This document shows positions 1 through 10,349 of a stretch of DNA of 64,000 nt, in pieces. This stretch comes from Runella aurantiaca (GTDB lineage: Bacteria; Bacteroidota; Bacteroidia; Cytophagales; Spirosomataceae): NCBI RefSeq assembly GCF_003339505.1, contig NZ_QPIW01000002.1:124001-188000 (forward strand), written 5' to 3'. A program made the translations under genes and the position numbers. Position 1 is the first letter of the stretch; each line of letters opens with the position of its first letter. Below the pieces are notes generated by a model, which saw only the letters and a list, made by a program, of their open reading frames with translations, did no database searches and was not told the DNA's origin.

Positions 1-885
1 TTTTCCATCGGGCGTCAACAATACGGAAGTCATCAGGCCCAATGAACCAAATCCTTGCGCTACGGTATCCGACTGTACGTCGCCGTCGTAGTTTTTACAC
101 GCCCATACAAAGTTTCCGTTCCATTTCAGGGCAGAAGCCACCATATCGTCGATGAGACGGTGCTCATAGTGCACGCCCAAGGCTTTGAATTCGGCTTCGT
201 AAATTTCTTGGAATATATCTTTGAAACGACCGTCGTATTTTTTGAGGATGGTGTTTTTGGTAGAAAGGTACAAAGGCCAGCCTTTCTGCATTGCTACCTG
301 AAAACATGAACGGGCAAAACCGCGAATAGATTCGTCGGTGTTGTACATCGCCATGGCTACGCCGTCGCTTTTGTAGTCGTACACTACGTGCTCAATCACG
401 TTTCCGTCTTCGCCTTCAAATTTGATGGTTAGTTTTCCCTTACCCTTGGTCACGAAATCGGTAGCGCGGTATTGGTCCCCAAATGCGTGACGACCTACGA
501 TGATGGGAGAGTCCCAGTTGGTTACCAAACGCGGAACATTTTGACAAACGATAGGCTCACGAAAAACCGTACCGTCCAAGATGTTACGGATGGTACCGTT
601 GGGTGATTTCCACATTTGTTTCAAATTGAACTCTTTTACGCGGTCTTCGTCGGGCGTAATGGTGGCGCATTTGATACCTACACCGTACTGTCTGATGGCG
701 TTGGCGGCATCGATGGTTACCTGATCGTTGGTTTCATCGCGGTATTCAACACCAAGGTCGTAATATTTGATATCAACGTCTAAGTAAGGAAGGATAAGTT
801 TATCTTTAATAAAACGCCAGATAATTCGGGTCATTTCATCGCCGTCCAGTTCAACGACGGGGTTTGCGACTTTGATTTTTTCCAT
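1..885 (-). CDS. icd: NADP-dependent isocitrate dehydrogenase, 3' end cut by window edge
   Basis: Oxidative decarboxylation of isocitrate to 2-oxoglutarate in the TCA cycle, producing NADPH in the cytoplasm. The first 295 codons are present, reading without a stop from the ATG at 885 to the window edge; the family is usually about 400 residues, so the C-terminal quarter lies outside. Visible family signatures are [12 protein letters not shown] near residue 12, the substrate-binding KSPNGTIRN segment near residue 93, and [16 protein letters not shown] near residue 128. This is the eukaryote-like homodimeric class rather than the E. coli Icd class. The upstream gene on the same strand lies about 60 bp away. 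Identity is very likely; the symbol follows common usage. Confidence 0.95.
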   Translation of the reverse strand, partial: MEKIKVANPVVELDGDEMTRIIWRFIKDKLILPYLDVDIKYYDLGVEYRDETNDQVTIDAANAIRQYGVGIKCATITPDEDRVKEFNLKQMWKSPNGTIRNILDGTVFREPIVCQNVPRLVTNWDSPIIVGRHAFGDQYRATDFVTKGKGKLTIKFEGEDGNVIEHVVYDYKSDGVAMAMYNTDESIRGFARSCFQVAMQKGWPLYLSTKNTILKKYDGRFKDIFQEIYEAEFKALGVHYEHRLIDDMVASALKWNGNFVWACKNYDGDVQSDTVAQGFGSLGLMTSVLLTPDGK

Positions 886-947
886 GTGAGCGACTAAAAT
901 TGGGATAGTGATGACTAAATTAAGGATGCAAATATAACCAACTATGT

Positions 948-2330
948 TTAGGAAGCCTTACGTATTCGTGACCAATTTGCGGCAATAATCAATAACGCAG
1001 GGGCGGCATTGTAGACCAAAAACTGCATTAAAACCGACAAACTGAGTAACAATGTGGCATTGAACAGCATTGTCAAATAAAAAAAAGCTGCCGCCAGAGG
1101 TGGATTTATCAGCACATTGTGCTTAAAAGTATAGTCTAACCACCGATATACTACTCCAATCGCGGTATATCCTAACGCCACTAAAAAATAGCCGCCGTTG
1201 TAGTACAATTCGCCCGCTACTGGAATGACTTTATCCTGCGAGACCAGCGATTGATGGTACGCTAGGTTATAAATATAGGGGCCGCTTTGTTCCCGTACGG
1301 CCTTCCCAATCACAGGGATTGGGTCCAAAATGGAAGCTAAAAGCGTAGAAGAGGGGTTTTCAATTGAAAGTAAGGGCGTAATCTGATAAGGACTGCCAAA
1401 ATAAAGTTGGTGCGCGTAGGTGATGTATTCGTCATGTTCCAAATAATTATGGAAGAGCAGTGTTATGCCTTCTGTATCTAAGGAAGACTGTACGCGTACA
1501 TATCCAAAGAAAAGAGAAAGAGCAATCAGTATCAATAACAGCAAAACCAACCAAAATGGATGACGTGTTTTCCAACCTCCGTACATAACGCTCATCAACG
1601 TCAGTAGTGGATAGACCATGTTGGAACGATTGCTACTTAGTATACCTGCTAGACAAAGAATGAGCCATAGAATATGCCGCAGACCATGAAGCTTCCCCTT
1701 CTTTCTTCGCCATTTATACCACGCAAGTAGCACGCCAAACGCCCAGAAACGTTGCCCTATGTTTGCCAATAAACCCAACAAGGTTGCATTTTGCTCAACG
1801 ATTTCTCGGGTTACGTACGTAAAAATTGCACCTGATATATAATTTTCGAACGAACCATAAAGTAAAGAGAGTGAAATAAGCGCCACCAGAAAATAAACGC
1901 TGGCCCATGTGTTCAGAAATGGTAAGGGAATCATCAATCGGTGAATCTTTTTTTTTGAAAAGCAAGTCCAGCCCACCACAAAAGTCCCGAATGAAACCAG
2001 CGTTATACAGATTTCGGTAGAAATATCCTGATTAAGATGATGTTCTACGGGAATCCTGTTGCCTATCCAAATAATTTCTAAAGGAATGATGACAAGCTTG
2101 TTAAACCACACAAACAACATGAGGTTTTTGGGGGTAATGACGGTTAAATCGGGGCGTAAGCTTTTAATAGTGCCCGAAACACTTCCCCAAACCAGTGGCA
2201 ATAACAATAGTAACAGGTCGTTTTGGGGCCTAAAAATGGGGTCAAAGCGTAGGAGAATTCCGACACCGGTCAACAAAAAACAAAGCAATGAGAATGGCCC
2301 CCACCACGTTTTACTGAATACCGATGTCAA
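948..2330 (-). CDS. Polytopic membrane protein, putative oligosaccharide repeat-unit polymerase (Wzy-like)
   Basis: A 460-residue, strongly hydrophobic protein with roughly ten predicted membrane segments spread over its whole length and short charged loops. A central [12 protein letters not shown] segment and a long loop between later helices resemble the loosely conserved O-antigen or oligosaccharide repeat-unit polymerase families, which join lipid-linked glycan units on the periplasmic side of the inner membrane. Those families are defined by topology more than motifs, so this is inference. No polysaccharide genes sit next to it: icd is downstream and a divergent small gene upstream. It starts at the ATG at 2330. 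An unrelated polytopic protein cannot be excluded. Confidence 0.5.
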   Translation of the reverse strand: MTSVFSKTWWGPFSLLCFLLTGVGILLRFDPIFRPQNDLLLLLLPLVWGSVSGTIKSLRPDLTVITPKNLMLFVWFNKLVIIPLEIIWIGNRIPVEHHLNQDISTEICITLVSFGTFVVGWTCFSKKKIHRLMIPLPFLNTWASVYFLVALISLSLLYGSFENYISGAIFTYVTREIVEQNATLLGLLANIGQRFWAFGVLLAWYKWRRKKGKLHGLRHILWLILCLAGILSSNRSNMVYPLLTLMSVMYGGWKTRHPFWLVLLLLILIALSLFFGYVRVQSSLDTEGITLLFHNYLEHDEYITYAHQLYFGSPYQITPLLSIENPSSTLLASILDPIPVIGKAVREQSGPYIYNLAYHQSLVSQDKVIPVAGELYYNGGYFLVALGYTAIGVVYRWLDYTFKHNVLINPPLAAAFFYLTMLFNATLLLSLSVLMQFLVYNAAPALLIIAANWSRIRKAS

Positions 2331-2459
2331 GTTGAAAACTATTTTTGGTAAACCTTTCGCCCCGTTTTTTGACCAAAAAAAATCTAAAAGTCACCGTTTA
2401 GTCAGATAGGGTTGCGAATGGTGCAGCAGGTACTTATTTTCGTAAAAAAATCGACGGAT

Positions 2460-2666
2460 ATGACGAAGAAAAAAACAACCCCTCCCGAAAGCGCCGAAAA
2501 GCCGCGAGTACACAAAGATTTGGATGGCTTTGACATTCGAATCAATTCATTCGGCGAAATCACATCCACGATTGATATTGATAAAATCAATCAGTTTTTG
2601 AATAAACACGTGGACGATAAAAAACTCCGTTCGCGCGATGACTTAAATGAAAATACCGAAGAATAA
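2460..2666 (+). CDS. Small conserved hypothetical protein upstream of AIM24-family gene
   Basis: A 68-residue, highly charged, soluble protein beginning MTKKKTTPPESAEKP and ending in an acidic NENTEE tail. A longer in-frame start at 2412 exists, but the ATG at 2460 gives a Lys-rich N-terminus typical of such small proteins and is preferred. There is no signal peptide or membrane segment. Only 12 bp separate it from the downstream AIM24-family gene on the same strand, so the two are probably co-transcribed. The mid-part (FDIRINSFGEITSTIDIDKI) looks like a compact folded unit. I recognise no domain and infer no function beyond the likely operon link. Confidence 0.65.
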   Translation: MTKKKTTPPESAEKPRVHKDLDGFDIRINSFGEITSTIDIDKINQFLNKHVDDKKLRSRDDLNENTEE

Positions 2667-2678
2667 CTAACTGAGAAA

Positions 2679-3458
2679 ATGAATTCACACGAAATTGATT
2701 ACAAGATTATTGGCGAGGACATTCAAATCGTCGAAATCGAATTAGACCCCAACGAAACGGTCATCGCCGAAGCGGGCTCTATGTTGTTTATGGAAGATGG
2801 TATCCAGTTTGAAACCAAAATGGGCGACGGGTCAAACGCTACCCAGAGCCTGATGGGCAAAATCTTTCAGGCGGGTTCGCGCCTACTCACGGGAGAGTCT
2901 TTGTTTATGACGCATTTTACCAACCGTGGTTATGGCAAACGTAAGGTAGCTTTTGCCGCGCCGTACCCTGGCACGGTGATGCCTATTGATTTGTCGAAGA
3001 TTTACGGCAACTCATTGATTGTCCAAAAAGATGGATTCCTTTGCGCTGCCATGGGAACAAAATTGAATATTCACTTCAACCAGCGTCTCGGTAGCGGCTT
3101 ATTTGGTGGGGAAGGATTTATTTTGCAAAAAGTACAGGGCGATGGCTTGGCGTTTGTTCACGCTGGCGGAGTAGTGATTGAGCGTCAGCTCAACAACGAA
3201 ACCTTGCGCGTAGACACTGGATGCGTGGTTGCTTACGAGCCATCGGTCAATTTCAGTGTGCAGCGTTCGGGAAGTCTTAAATCTATGGTTTTTGGGGGTG
3301 AAGGTATCTTCTTAGCCACGCTTCAGGGAACAGGGCGTTGTTGGATTCAGTCTATGCCAATCTCTAAATTAGTGGATAGACTATCATCGCACGGACCACA
3401 ATCTCGCAAAGAAAGCGGCTCGGTATTGGGCGGCTTAGGTAATTTGTTTGAAGATTAG
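2679..3458 (+). CDS. TIGR00266 / AIM24 family protein
   Basis: A 259-residue protein of the AIM24 family (TIGR00266), a beta-rich fold related to the yeast mitochondrial biogenesis protein Aim24; the bacterial function is not established. Recognisable are the N-terminal [19 protein letters not shown], a long middle strand-rich part, and the Gly-rich [19 protein letters not shown] near residue 140 with a second [15 protein letters not shown] repeat near residue 207. The length matches the family. There is no signal peptide or membrane helix, so it is probably cytoplasmic. It follows the 68-residue small gene by 12 bp and is followed by a cluster of hairpins that separates it from the convergent DUF1501 gene. 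Confidence 0.88.
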   Translation: MNSHEIDYKIIGEDIQIVEIELDPNETVIAEAGSMLFMEDGIQFETKMGDGSNATQSLMGKIFQAGSRLLTGESLFMTHFTNRGYGKRKVAFAAPYPGTVMPIDLSKIYGNSLIVQKDGFLCAAMGTKLNIHFNQRLGSGLFGGEGFILQKVQGDGLAFVHAGGVVIERQLNNETLRVDTGCVVAYEPSVNFSVQRSGSLKSMVFGGEGIFLATLQGTGRCWIQSMPISKLVDRLSSHGPQSRKESGSVLGGLGNLFED

Positions 3459-3489
3459 AAGTAAATGTGGGGTTCGGTTCTGATGTGCC

Positions 3490-3534
3490 GTCTGGTTCTC
3501 AAACCAGACGTTCAGGGTTTCTCAAAACCCTGAA
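3490..3534. repeat. Twin hairpins with identical CTCA loops
   Basis: Two perfect hairpins stand side by side just after the AIM24-family gene. The first is GTCTGGTT-CTCA-AACCAGAC (3490-3509); the second is TTCAGGGTTT-CTCA-AAACCCTGAA (3511-3534). The stems differ but both loops are CTCA. They could be transcription or mRNA-stability structures, or members of a short dispersed REP-like family. Confidence 0.7.
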
Positions 3535-3556
3535 ATGTGTAGAAAGATATAATTAC

Positions 3557-3590
3557 CAACAAGGGCGGCTTTAACGTGCCGCCCTTGTTG
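3557..3590. terminator. Hairpin between convergent genes
   Basis: A 13-bp GC-rich perfect stem (3557-3569 with 3578-3590) and an 8-nt loop lie 4 bp from the 3' end of the DUF1501 gene and downstream of the AIM24-family gene. It probably ends both convergent transcripts. No strong T run follows on either side. Confidence 0.7.
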
Positions 3591-3594
3591 CCGT

Positions 3595-5076
3595 TTAAGC
3601 AATTACTTCCTTTATTACCTTTCCACTTACATCGGTGAGGCGAAAATTACGACCTTGAAATTCATACGTAAGTTGTTCATGGTCAAAGCCTAATTGGTGC
3701 ATGATGGTCGCCTGTAAATCGTGAATATGTGTGCGGCCGCTGATGCCGTGGTAGCCAAATTCGTCGCTTTCGCCGTGTGAATACCCCTGACGAATACCGC
3801 CGCCTGCCATCCAGCACGTAAACGCGTCGGTGTGGTGGTCGCGGCCTTTGAAAGGCATTACTTTGCCGTTGCGGTTCTCGCGCATGGGTGTGCGGCCAAA
3901 CTCCGTTCCCCATACCACCAAGGTTTCATCCAGCAAACCCCGTTGTTTTAAATCCATTAATAGGGCCGTCATGGAACGGTCGATGGTTTCGGTTTTTCGG
4001 CGAAGTCCTACTTCCAACGATGTGCCTTCTCCGTCGCCGTGGGTATCCCAACCCCAATCGTACAATTGCACAAAGCGTACGCCTTTTTCGACCAATTTAC
4101 GGGCCAACAAACAATTATTGGCGAAACTTGCTTCCCCGGGCTTGGTGCCGTAAAGCTCGTGAATGTAGGCGGGCTCTTTGCTGATGTCCATCACTTCGGG
4201 TACAGATATCTGCATGTTGAAGGCCATCTCGTACTGCGCAATACGAGCGAGGGTTTCGGGGTCTTTAAATTCGTCGTATTGTTGGCGATTGACCTCCGTC
4301 AGCGCATCAATTGCTTTACGCCTAAGGTCGCGGTCGAGGCCGTTGGGGGCGCTTAAAAACAGCACTGGGTCGCCTTCAGAACGACATTGAACGCCCTGAT
4401 AAACAGAGGGAAGAAAGCCGCTCCCCCAGATACTTTTGCCAGCATCGGGAGTTTTTCCACCTGAAGTCAGTACCACAAAACCGGGTAAATTTGAATTTTC
4501 TGAACCTAGTCCGTACGTACTCCAAGCGCCCATGCTCGGGCGCCCTAGTCGGGCGCTGCCAGTGTGCATCAACAGTTGGGCGGGTGCGTGGTTGAACTGG
4601 TCGGTGTACATGGCTTTCAAAAACGAAACTTCATCCACGACCGACGGGAAATAATTGAAATAATCAGAAACCCACGCACCAGATTGGCCATGTTGTTTAA
4701 AATTCCCCACCGAGCCGAGCATGTCGGGTACGCCACGAATGAACGCAAAACGTTTTCCTTCCAAAAACGACGGCGGACAGGGTTTCCCGTCCAATTTTGC
4801 CAATTCGGGTTTATAATCCCACAATTCCAATTGCGAAGGCGAGCCACAAAAGTGCATGAAAATCACCGATTTAGCCTTGGGAGCAAAATGTGGATTCTTG
4901 ACCGCCAGTGGATTTAAGTCAAGCGGTGCAGAAGTTATTTTTTTAGAATCGGTCGTACAATTTCCCAGAATACTGCCCAGCGCCATCATGCCAATGCCCG
5001 AAGTGCATTGCTTCAAAAAATGGCGGCGGGTTTCAAACTGCGCCTGTGCCAATCGAAGTTCGTCGTTTAGCTTCAT
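3595..5076 (-). CDS. DUF1501 domain-containing exported protein
   Basis: A 493-residue DUF1501 protein, a family related to the sulfatase/alkaline-phosphatase fold; its biochemical role is not firmly known. The N-terminus carries a Tat-like ETRRHFLKQC motif followed by a hydrophobic segment ending in a Cys, suggesting twin-arginine export and possibly a lipid anchor. Family features include MHFCGSPSQLELWDYKP near residue 74, DWGWDTHGDGEGTS near residue 342 and WGTEFGRTPM near residue 390. It starts one base after the stop of the PSD1-type gene, so the two form an operon. That pairing is typical of Planctomycetes and of some Cytophagales. The partner's cytochrome domain suggests a joint periplasmic task that I cannot specify. 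Confidence 0.9.
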   Translation of the reverse strand: MKLNDELRLAQAQFETRRHFLKQCTSGIGMMALGSILGNCTTDSKKITSAPLDLNPLAVKNPHFAPKAKSVIFMHFCGSPSQLELWDYKPELAKLDGKPCPPSFLEGKRFAFIRGVPDMLGSVGNFKQHGQSGAWVSDYFNYFPSVVDEVSFLKAMYTDQFNHAPAQLLMHTGSARLGRPSMGAWSTYGLGSENSNLPGFVVLTSGGKTPDAGKSIWGSGFLPSVYQGVQCRSEGDPVLFLSAPNGLDRDLRRKAIDALTEVNRQQYDEFKDPETLARIAQYEMAFNMQISVPEVMDISKEPAYIHELYGTKPGEASFANNCLLARKLVEKGVRFVQLYDWGWDTHGDGEGTSLEVGLRRKTETIDRSMTALLMDLKQRGLLDETLVVWGTEFGRTPMRENRNGKVMPFKGRDHHTDAFTCWMAGGGIRQGYSHGESDEFGYHGISGRTHIHDLQATIMHQLGFDHEQLTYEFQGRNFRLTDVSGKVIKEVIA

Positions 5077-5077
5077 A

Positions 5078-7831
5078 TTATTGCTTTGAAATAAACTCGT
5101 CCATGTTCAACATTGTATTGGCCACAAAAGCCAGGGCTGCGTCGTTGGGGGTAGCCGTTTCTCGGCCAATCCAACGTACCGCTTTCCCTCTTTCTTTTTC
5201 AAATCGACGCAGAGCCTCGGCGTAGAGGTTGACCAATACTTTCTGTTTTGCGGGAGGCAGGGCGCGTCCCGTCATGAGCCAATAGCCGCGTTGGAGTTTG
5301 GAAGGCACACTTTTGCCGCCTTCTTTTTCCATACGCTCCGCAAATTTGATGGACATTTCCACAAAAGCCGAATCATTGAGCGTGACCAATGCCTGTAAAG
5401 GCGTATTGGTCCGGATGCGCCGAGCCAAACACACGTCGCGATTAGAGCCGTCGAAAGTGAGCATACTTGGGTACGGGCTTGACCGCCTGATAAAGGTATA
5501 AATGGCGCGTCGGTAGGCGTCTTCTCCTTCGCTTCGTTTCCAACTAATGCCACTGTACACCACTTGCCAAACGCCCTGCGGTTGATACGGCATGACGGGT
5601 TTCCCGTACATTTTATTGCTTAATAACCCACTGACAATGAGTGCTTGGTCGCGGATTTGCTCGCCCGTGAGGCGTACTCTCGGTCCACGCGCTAACCAAC
5701 GATTGGTGGGGTCTTGGGCAATCTGCGCATCTGTCGCGCGGGAATCTTGTCGATACGTAGCCGAAAGCACGATTTCTTTCAGCAACGGTTTCATTTGCCA
5801 ATGATAGTCGTGCATGAATTTATACGACAAATAATCTAATAGTTTAGCGTGAGTGGGCGTAAAGCCTTGTGAGCCAAAGTCTTCAAGGGTTTCGACGAGT
5901 CCCGTTCCGAACAGTTGTTCCCAAAAACGATTCACGGCGACGCGGGCGGTCAGCGGGTTTTGTTTGGACGTGAGCCATTGGGACAAGCCCAGACGATTGC
6001 GGGGGGCATTTTTGGGAAATGCGTGCAATGATTTGGGAACATCGGGTGCAACGGTGGCGGCGGGGCTTAAAAAACTGCCGCGCTCAAAGACACGCGTTGT
6101 GCGGGCGTATTCGGGAGGGTTTTCTTGCATAATTGGCATCGCTTCGGCCGATGTCACCAGTAGTTTTTGGAAGTTGGCATACTGCTCTTCGTAGCCAGTT
6201 GTTCCTTTTCCGGGAAAATCTTCGGCCCAAAATGCGACCCACATAAGCGCCACTATATCGTCTTTTTGATCTTTAACTTTGGCATTGGTAAACGAGAAAT
6301 GTAAATCCTTGCGGGTTGAAAACGGCGGTAAGTCAATGTAGGCAATTTGGAAACTACGGGACGTATCGAGTTTTGTCGTGGCTACAAGCGGCCCGTTGAG
6401 GCTGTCGGTACTGATTCGGACTACGGTTGCGGGTTGTCTTGAACGGTAATAAAGTAACATTTTTTGTTTGCCTCTGACGGGGGCTTGCTTCAAACGAAGT
6501 GAGCCGTTGTTTTGCAGCATAGCAGCGGCGGTGGGTTCTAGCGTGCCATTTTTATATTGGTCAAACAGGTGAAAGTAAATCCTCGGCTCCAGCGTACGAA
6601 CATAATGCGTGTGCTGCTCGGCTTTTTGTGGGGTGGTATTTTTCTTTAGCCATTCGGTTAGCTCATCCAGTTTCTTTTGGTCTTTTTCTTCGAAAAAACG
6701 CAAGAAAGAAGCTTCGTCGCTGACGTCTTGGTCGCTGGTATTGTTGAGGAAAGCCATGAATTTATAGTACTCCTCGTGCCGAAAGGGATCGTAAGGGTGG
6801 CTGTGGCATTGCACGCACGAAAACGTGGTTCCCTGTAATGCTTCCCAGGTAGTACTGACGCGGTCGAGCACTTCGGAGGTGCGAAACTCTTCGTTGTCGG
6901 TGCCTCCTTCGTCGTTGTTCATGGTATTGCGGTGAAATCCCGTAGCAATGAGGTCGTTCTCGGTACGGTTGGGGAGTAAATCGCCCGCGAGCTGTTCGGT
7001 GATAAATTTATCGTAAGGTTTGTTTTCGTTAAATGCTTTAATGACCCAATCGCGGTAACGCCAAATATTTCGGGCATCGTCTTTTTCATAACCCCTTGAA
7101 TCCGCATAACGGGCCAAATCAAGCCACATTCCCGCCCAACGTTCGCCAAACGCGGGAGATGCCAGCAATGAATCTACCACGGTTTCGTAGGCTTTGGGGC
7201 TCTTATCATTTAAGAATTTGTCGTATTGCGCGGCGGTTGGGGCCAAGCCTGTAAGGTCAAGCGTAACCCTGCGCAGGAGCGTAGCGCGGTCGGCTTCGGG
7301 CGAAGGACGCAGGGCATCGCTGTTTTGTTCCTGTTGTTTTTCAAACACAAAACGGTCAATGTCGGAATTGCCCCACGGTGTTTTTTGAAAAAGTTTATCC
7401 CACCAGCTTGGCTGCGGAACACTTTGTTTTTGTACGGGACTGTATGCCCAGTGCGTGCCCCATTCGGCTCCTTCGTCTACCCAGTCCCGCAAAATGTCGA
7501 CTTCCTCATCCGTAAGTGGGTCACCCTTTTTGGGCATCCGTTTTTCGGGGTCGGAATGCGTCAGCACTTGAATGAAAGCAGAACCGTCGGCGTCGCCGGG
7601 AATGATGGCAGGCTTGCCCGATTTCGTTTTGGCGAGGGCTTCTTCCCGAAACAACAGGCTAAAACCGCCTGCTTTTTTCACGCCTCCGTGGCAAGCCATG
7701 CACTTTTTATTGAGAATCGGTTTTACCTCCGTGTTGAAATCAACGTGATTGTCGGGGCCAATGCCTAGCCACGCCCCGACAAAAACCAGCGCTGATACAC
7801 TCAGTAAGACCTTATTATTGGGCCATTTCAT
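5078..7831 (-). CDS. PSD1 and planctomycete cytochrome C domain-containing protein (DUF1549/DUF1553)
   Basis: A 917-residue protein with the order PSCyt1 (cytochrome-like), DUF1549 (PSCyt2) and, in the C-terminal third, DUF1553 (PSD1). An N-terminal hydrophobic segment (VLLSVSALVFVGAWLGI) suggests export. A heme-type CMACH motif lies near residue 44 and a second CVQCH motif near residue 340. The C-terminal part contains the GSNRDVCLARRIRTNTPLQA signature followed by LVTLND, typical of DUF1553. It is upstream of, and almost abuts, the DUF1501 gene, the usual arrangement. The family is frequent in Planctomycetes and its function is unproven; a role in redox-linked degradation of complex carbon has been suggested. 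Confidence 0.9.
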   Translation of the reverse strand: MKWPNNKVLLSVSALVFVGAWLGIGPDNHVDFNTEVKPILNKKCMACHGGVKKAGGFSLLFREEALAKTKSGKPAIIPGDADGSAFIQVLTHSDPEKRMPKKGDPLTDEEVDILRDWVDEGAEWGTHWAYSPVQKQSVPQPSWWDKLFQKTPWGNSDIDRFVFEKQQEQNSDALRPSPEADRATLLRRVTLDLTGLAPTAAQYDKFLNDKSPKAYETVVDSLLASPAFGERWAGMWLDLARYADSRGYEKDDARNIWRYRDWVIKAFNENKPYDKFITEQLAGDLLPNRTENDLIATGFHRNTMNNDEGGTDNEEFRTSEVLDRVSTTWEALQGTTFSCVQCHSHPYDPFRHEEYYKFMAFLNNTSDQDVSDEASFLRFFEEKDQKKLDELTEWLKKNTTPQKAEQHTHYVRTLEPRIYFHLFDQYKNGTLEPTAAAMLQNNGSLRLKQAPVRGKQKMLLYYRSRQPATVVRISTDSLNGPLVATTKLDTSRSFQIAYIDLPPFSTRKDLHFSFTNAKVKDQKDDIVALMWVAFWAEDFPGKGTTGYEEQYANFQKLLVTSAEAMPIMQENPPEYARTTRVFERGSFLSPAATVAPDVPKSLHAFPKNAPRNRLGLSQWLTSKQNPLTARVAVNRFWEQLFGTGLVETLEDFGSQGFTPTHAKLLDYLSYKFMHDYHWQMKPLLKEIVLSATYRQDSRATDAQIAQDPTNRWLARGPRVRLTGEQIRDQALIVSGLLSNKMYGKPVMPYQPQGVWQVVYSGISWKRSEGEDAYRRAIYTFIRRSSPYPSMLTFDGSNRDVCLARRIRTNTPLQALVTLNDSAFVEMSIKFAERMEKEGGKSVPSKLQRGYWLMTGRALPPAKQKVLVNLYAEALRRFEKERGKAVRWIGRETATPNDAALAFVANTMLNMDEFISKQ

Positions 7832-7912
7832 ACGTTACCTAAGATTATGAATTACTCTACTCAATAAGGCAGAAATGAGCCTAAGATACTCAAAGTCTTA
7901 GGTTTGTCTATC

Positions 7913-10090
7913 TTAATTTTTAGCCCCACCCAACGAGGAAGCACTGCCTCCCAATTGTTGGTTCATTGTTACAATTTTCGTATTCAGTGTTTCAATGGCT
8001 TTGGCGTGTCGCGCTTCAATATCGGGCAGATTGGCTGTTGATTTGAGCGATGCTTCATACTGAAATGCGGGCAACATCCACGACGCGTAGCCGCTGTACG
8101 GGTCAGAAGAAGCGTACAACGAGCGGTACCACGAGCCGTAAGCCATGCCTTTGGGGTCAAGGAATGCCTTTTCCAAATTTCGCAATTCTTTGTTAATGGC
8201 CGCCACTTTAACTTTGTCGAGTTGCTCAGAAGCCAATAGGGTTTTGATGCGGCTTTCAAACTGCTCGGCGTTTTGTTTCAGGGTTTCTACTTGCGCCAAT
8301 AATTTATCAATCGAATAAGCTGGTTGGTAGGCTTTGATGGCCTTCTCGGCTGTTTTGAGGTGCGTTGTTAAGTCCGTCGCGTAGCGAGAAACATCATACG
8401 GCAAAATATCGGCATTGGCCAACCGCAGTGACATGGTGCCTACGACTTGCTCTACCATCGGGCCCATTGTGTAGGTAGAGTCCACAAATTTGTTGTAGAA
8501 AAACAGGTCATCATATTGTGAGTGATATAGCGTAGGTCCGCCTACGCCAGCGCTCAATGAAGGAATTCCCGCGTGCATGTAGAACGCAATGTGGTCAGAG
8601 CCGCCGCCCAAATTGCCAATTGTTGGCTCATCGGCTACGGCTACGGGAGCGGCGCTGTTGATGCCAACGGTGCTACCTCTTTTTCCTCCTTTTTGGGCCA
8701 TCCAGTGTTCGTAAACGGTTTTGTTGGAATCGGGATATTGAACGGATTGTGTAGCTTCGATGAGCAATTTTTTCAAAGAAGGTGAAGAACTGCCGCCGAA
8801 TATTTTCCCCGAAACCGCCGCGTCGTAGTTCATGTAGGCTACGGCTTTGGCGCTTAGCTCATCGCGCATTTGCTCCACCCATTCGGCTGAGCCGATTACG
8901 CCGTGTTCTTCGGCATCCCAGTGGCAGATTTTGACCGTACGTTTAGGCTTTTGAGGTAATTTTCCCAAAGATTCAGCCAATGTTAGGAGCATAGCGGTGC
9001 CGCTGTTGGGGTCGGTAGAGCCGAATGACCACGCATCATAATGGCAGCCCGCAATAATCCACTCATCGGGAAATTCGCTCCCCGTTAGCGTGCCCACTAC
9101 CTGATAAATACGTACAAACTCTTTGTCTTGTTTTACTTTCAAATGCACTTTCAACTCCGAGCCTCCTTCTAAACGATAAGCCAATGGCAATCCGCCTTGC
9201 CAGCCGGCTGGAACGGCTTTACCCGTCATGCGTTTGAGGATTTCAACGGCCGAGCCCCACGGCAGAGGAGTAACAGGGATTTTGTGGAATGCCGCATCTT
9301 TGGGGTCGAGGCGTTTGATTTTTTTAGGGCCATCCAAAGGCAAAGCTGGTTCAAAAGGAGTTAATGGGTCGCCAGTATAATCGACGGTCAATAATGAGCC
9401 GCGCTGAATTGTATTGTCGTTGGGTTGTGAGCCTTCTGGGAAGGTCACGCCTTTCATGTAGCCATTGTCGGCGGGGTCGGTGTAGATAATGACGCCCGCC
9501 GCTCCAGCGGCTTCGGAGTGTTTGGCTTTGTATCCACGGAAATTGCCTCCATAACGTGCCAGTACGATTTTCCCTTTGACCGAAATACCCATCGCTTTCA
9601 ATTTCTCAAAATCTTCGATACGGCCATAGTTGGCATACACCACTTCTGAGGTAACATCGCCCGAGCCCGAATAAGAATTCCAACCAGGAGTAAGGCGCGC
9701 GTCGGCTGAATATTTGTCTTCTTTGATGATAAACTCACGGTTGTTGAGCGGCATCCGAATGGGTTCCACGACTTCAACCAAGCTTTCGCCGGGTGTTTTG
9801 GAAAGATAAATATCGTGCGGAAAAATCTCGACCTGTAATCCTGCCTTGCGCATCACGTCGGCGATGTAATCACGCACTTTCTCATTTTCGGGCGTGCCCG
9901 CCAAGTGTGGTACACTGGTGAGTTTTTGAAGGTGGTTTTTAAAACGCTCGGCAGATTGTTTGGTACGGTATTCTTGTTCGACCTTTTCTTGTTTTGATTG
10001 ATTGGCAACCGAAAAACCACTGATGGATTTTTGGGCGTGGGCATACATGCCGAGGAATAGCAAACTGCCCATAATAAAGGTGTGTTTCAT
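7913..10090 (-). CDS. M28 family metallopeptidase, glutamate carboxypeptidase II / PSMA-like
   Basis: A 725-residue exported zinc peptidase. The signal peptide MKHTFIMGSLLFLGMYAHA is followed by an N-terminal peptidase half, a PA (protease-associated) insertion (GKIVLARYGGNFRGYKAKH, about residue 174), the M28 core, and a helical transferrin-receptor-like dimerisation domain at the C-terminus. Candidate zinc ligands and catalytic residues are HYDAW near residue 351, the EE of WDAEEHG, NYDAAVSG, and the His of LYHSQYDD. This architecture matches the human PSMA/NAALADase group, which removes C-terminal acidic residues; the bacterial substrate is unknown. It stands alone between the PSD1 operon and a divergent small exported protein. 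Confidence 0.93.
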   Translation of the reverse strand: MKHTFIMGSLLFLGMYAHAQKSISGFSVANQSKQEKVEQEYRTKQSAERFKNHLQKLTSVPHLAGTPENEKVRDYIADVMRKAGLQVEIFPHDIYLSKTPGESLVEVVEPIRMPLNNREFIIKEDKYSADARLTPGWNSYSGSGDVTSEVVYANYGRIEDFEKLKAMGISVKGKIVLARYGGNFRGYKAKHSEAAGAAGVIIYTDPADNGYMKGVTFPEGSQPNDNTIQRGSLLTVDYTGDPLTPFEPALPLDGPKKIKRLDPKDAAFHKIPVTPLPWGSAVEILKRMTGKAVPAGWQGGLPLAYRLEGGSELKVHLKVKQDKEFVRIYQVVGTLTGSEFPDEWIIAGCHYDAWSFGSTDPNSGTAMLLTLAESLGKLPQKPKRTVKICHWDAEEHGVIGSAEWVEQMRDELSAKAVAYMNYDAAVSGKIFGGSSSPSLKKLLIEATQSVQYPDSNKTVYEHWMAQKGGKRGSTVGINSAAPVAVADEPTIGNLGGGSDHIAFYMHAGIPSLSAGVGGPTLYHSQYDDLFFYNKFVDSTYTMGPMVEQVVGTMSLRLANADILPYDVSRYATDLTTHLKTAEKAIKAYQPAYSIDKLLAQVETLKQNAEQFESRIKTLLASEQLDKVKVAAINKELRNLEKAFLDPKGMAYGSWYRSLYASSDPYSGYASWMLPAFQYEASLKSTANLPDIEARHAKAIETLNTKIVTMNQQLGGSASSLGGAKN

Positions 10091-10349
10091 AAAGAGGAAG
10101 TTGATGAGAGTTAGTTAGGTTTAAAAAGAAATTCAGCGCTCGCTGTATTGACCCAAAAAACATAAAAATGCCCTATTCGGGTATTTTAAGGGCGTTTTTA
10201 GGAGTAGTTCAGGTTGGTGTAGCAAGTTACTAAAATCTTTTAAAAACGTGTTAACAATCATTAACCAAGCCTTTATAAACCTTTACGATTTTCAGCGTTC
10301 TAAGAGTAAAATAAGCAAAATCATTGTACCATTAAACCAAATAAATGCC

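Noticed and set aside
7226-7768. 180-codon plus-strand frame inside the PSD1 gene
   Set aside because: It is the antisense of a well-supported 917-residue gene with clear domains; composition is that of a shadow frame.
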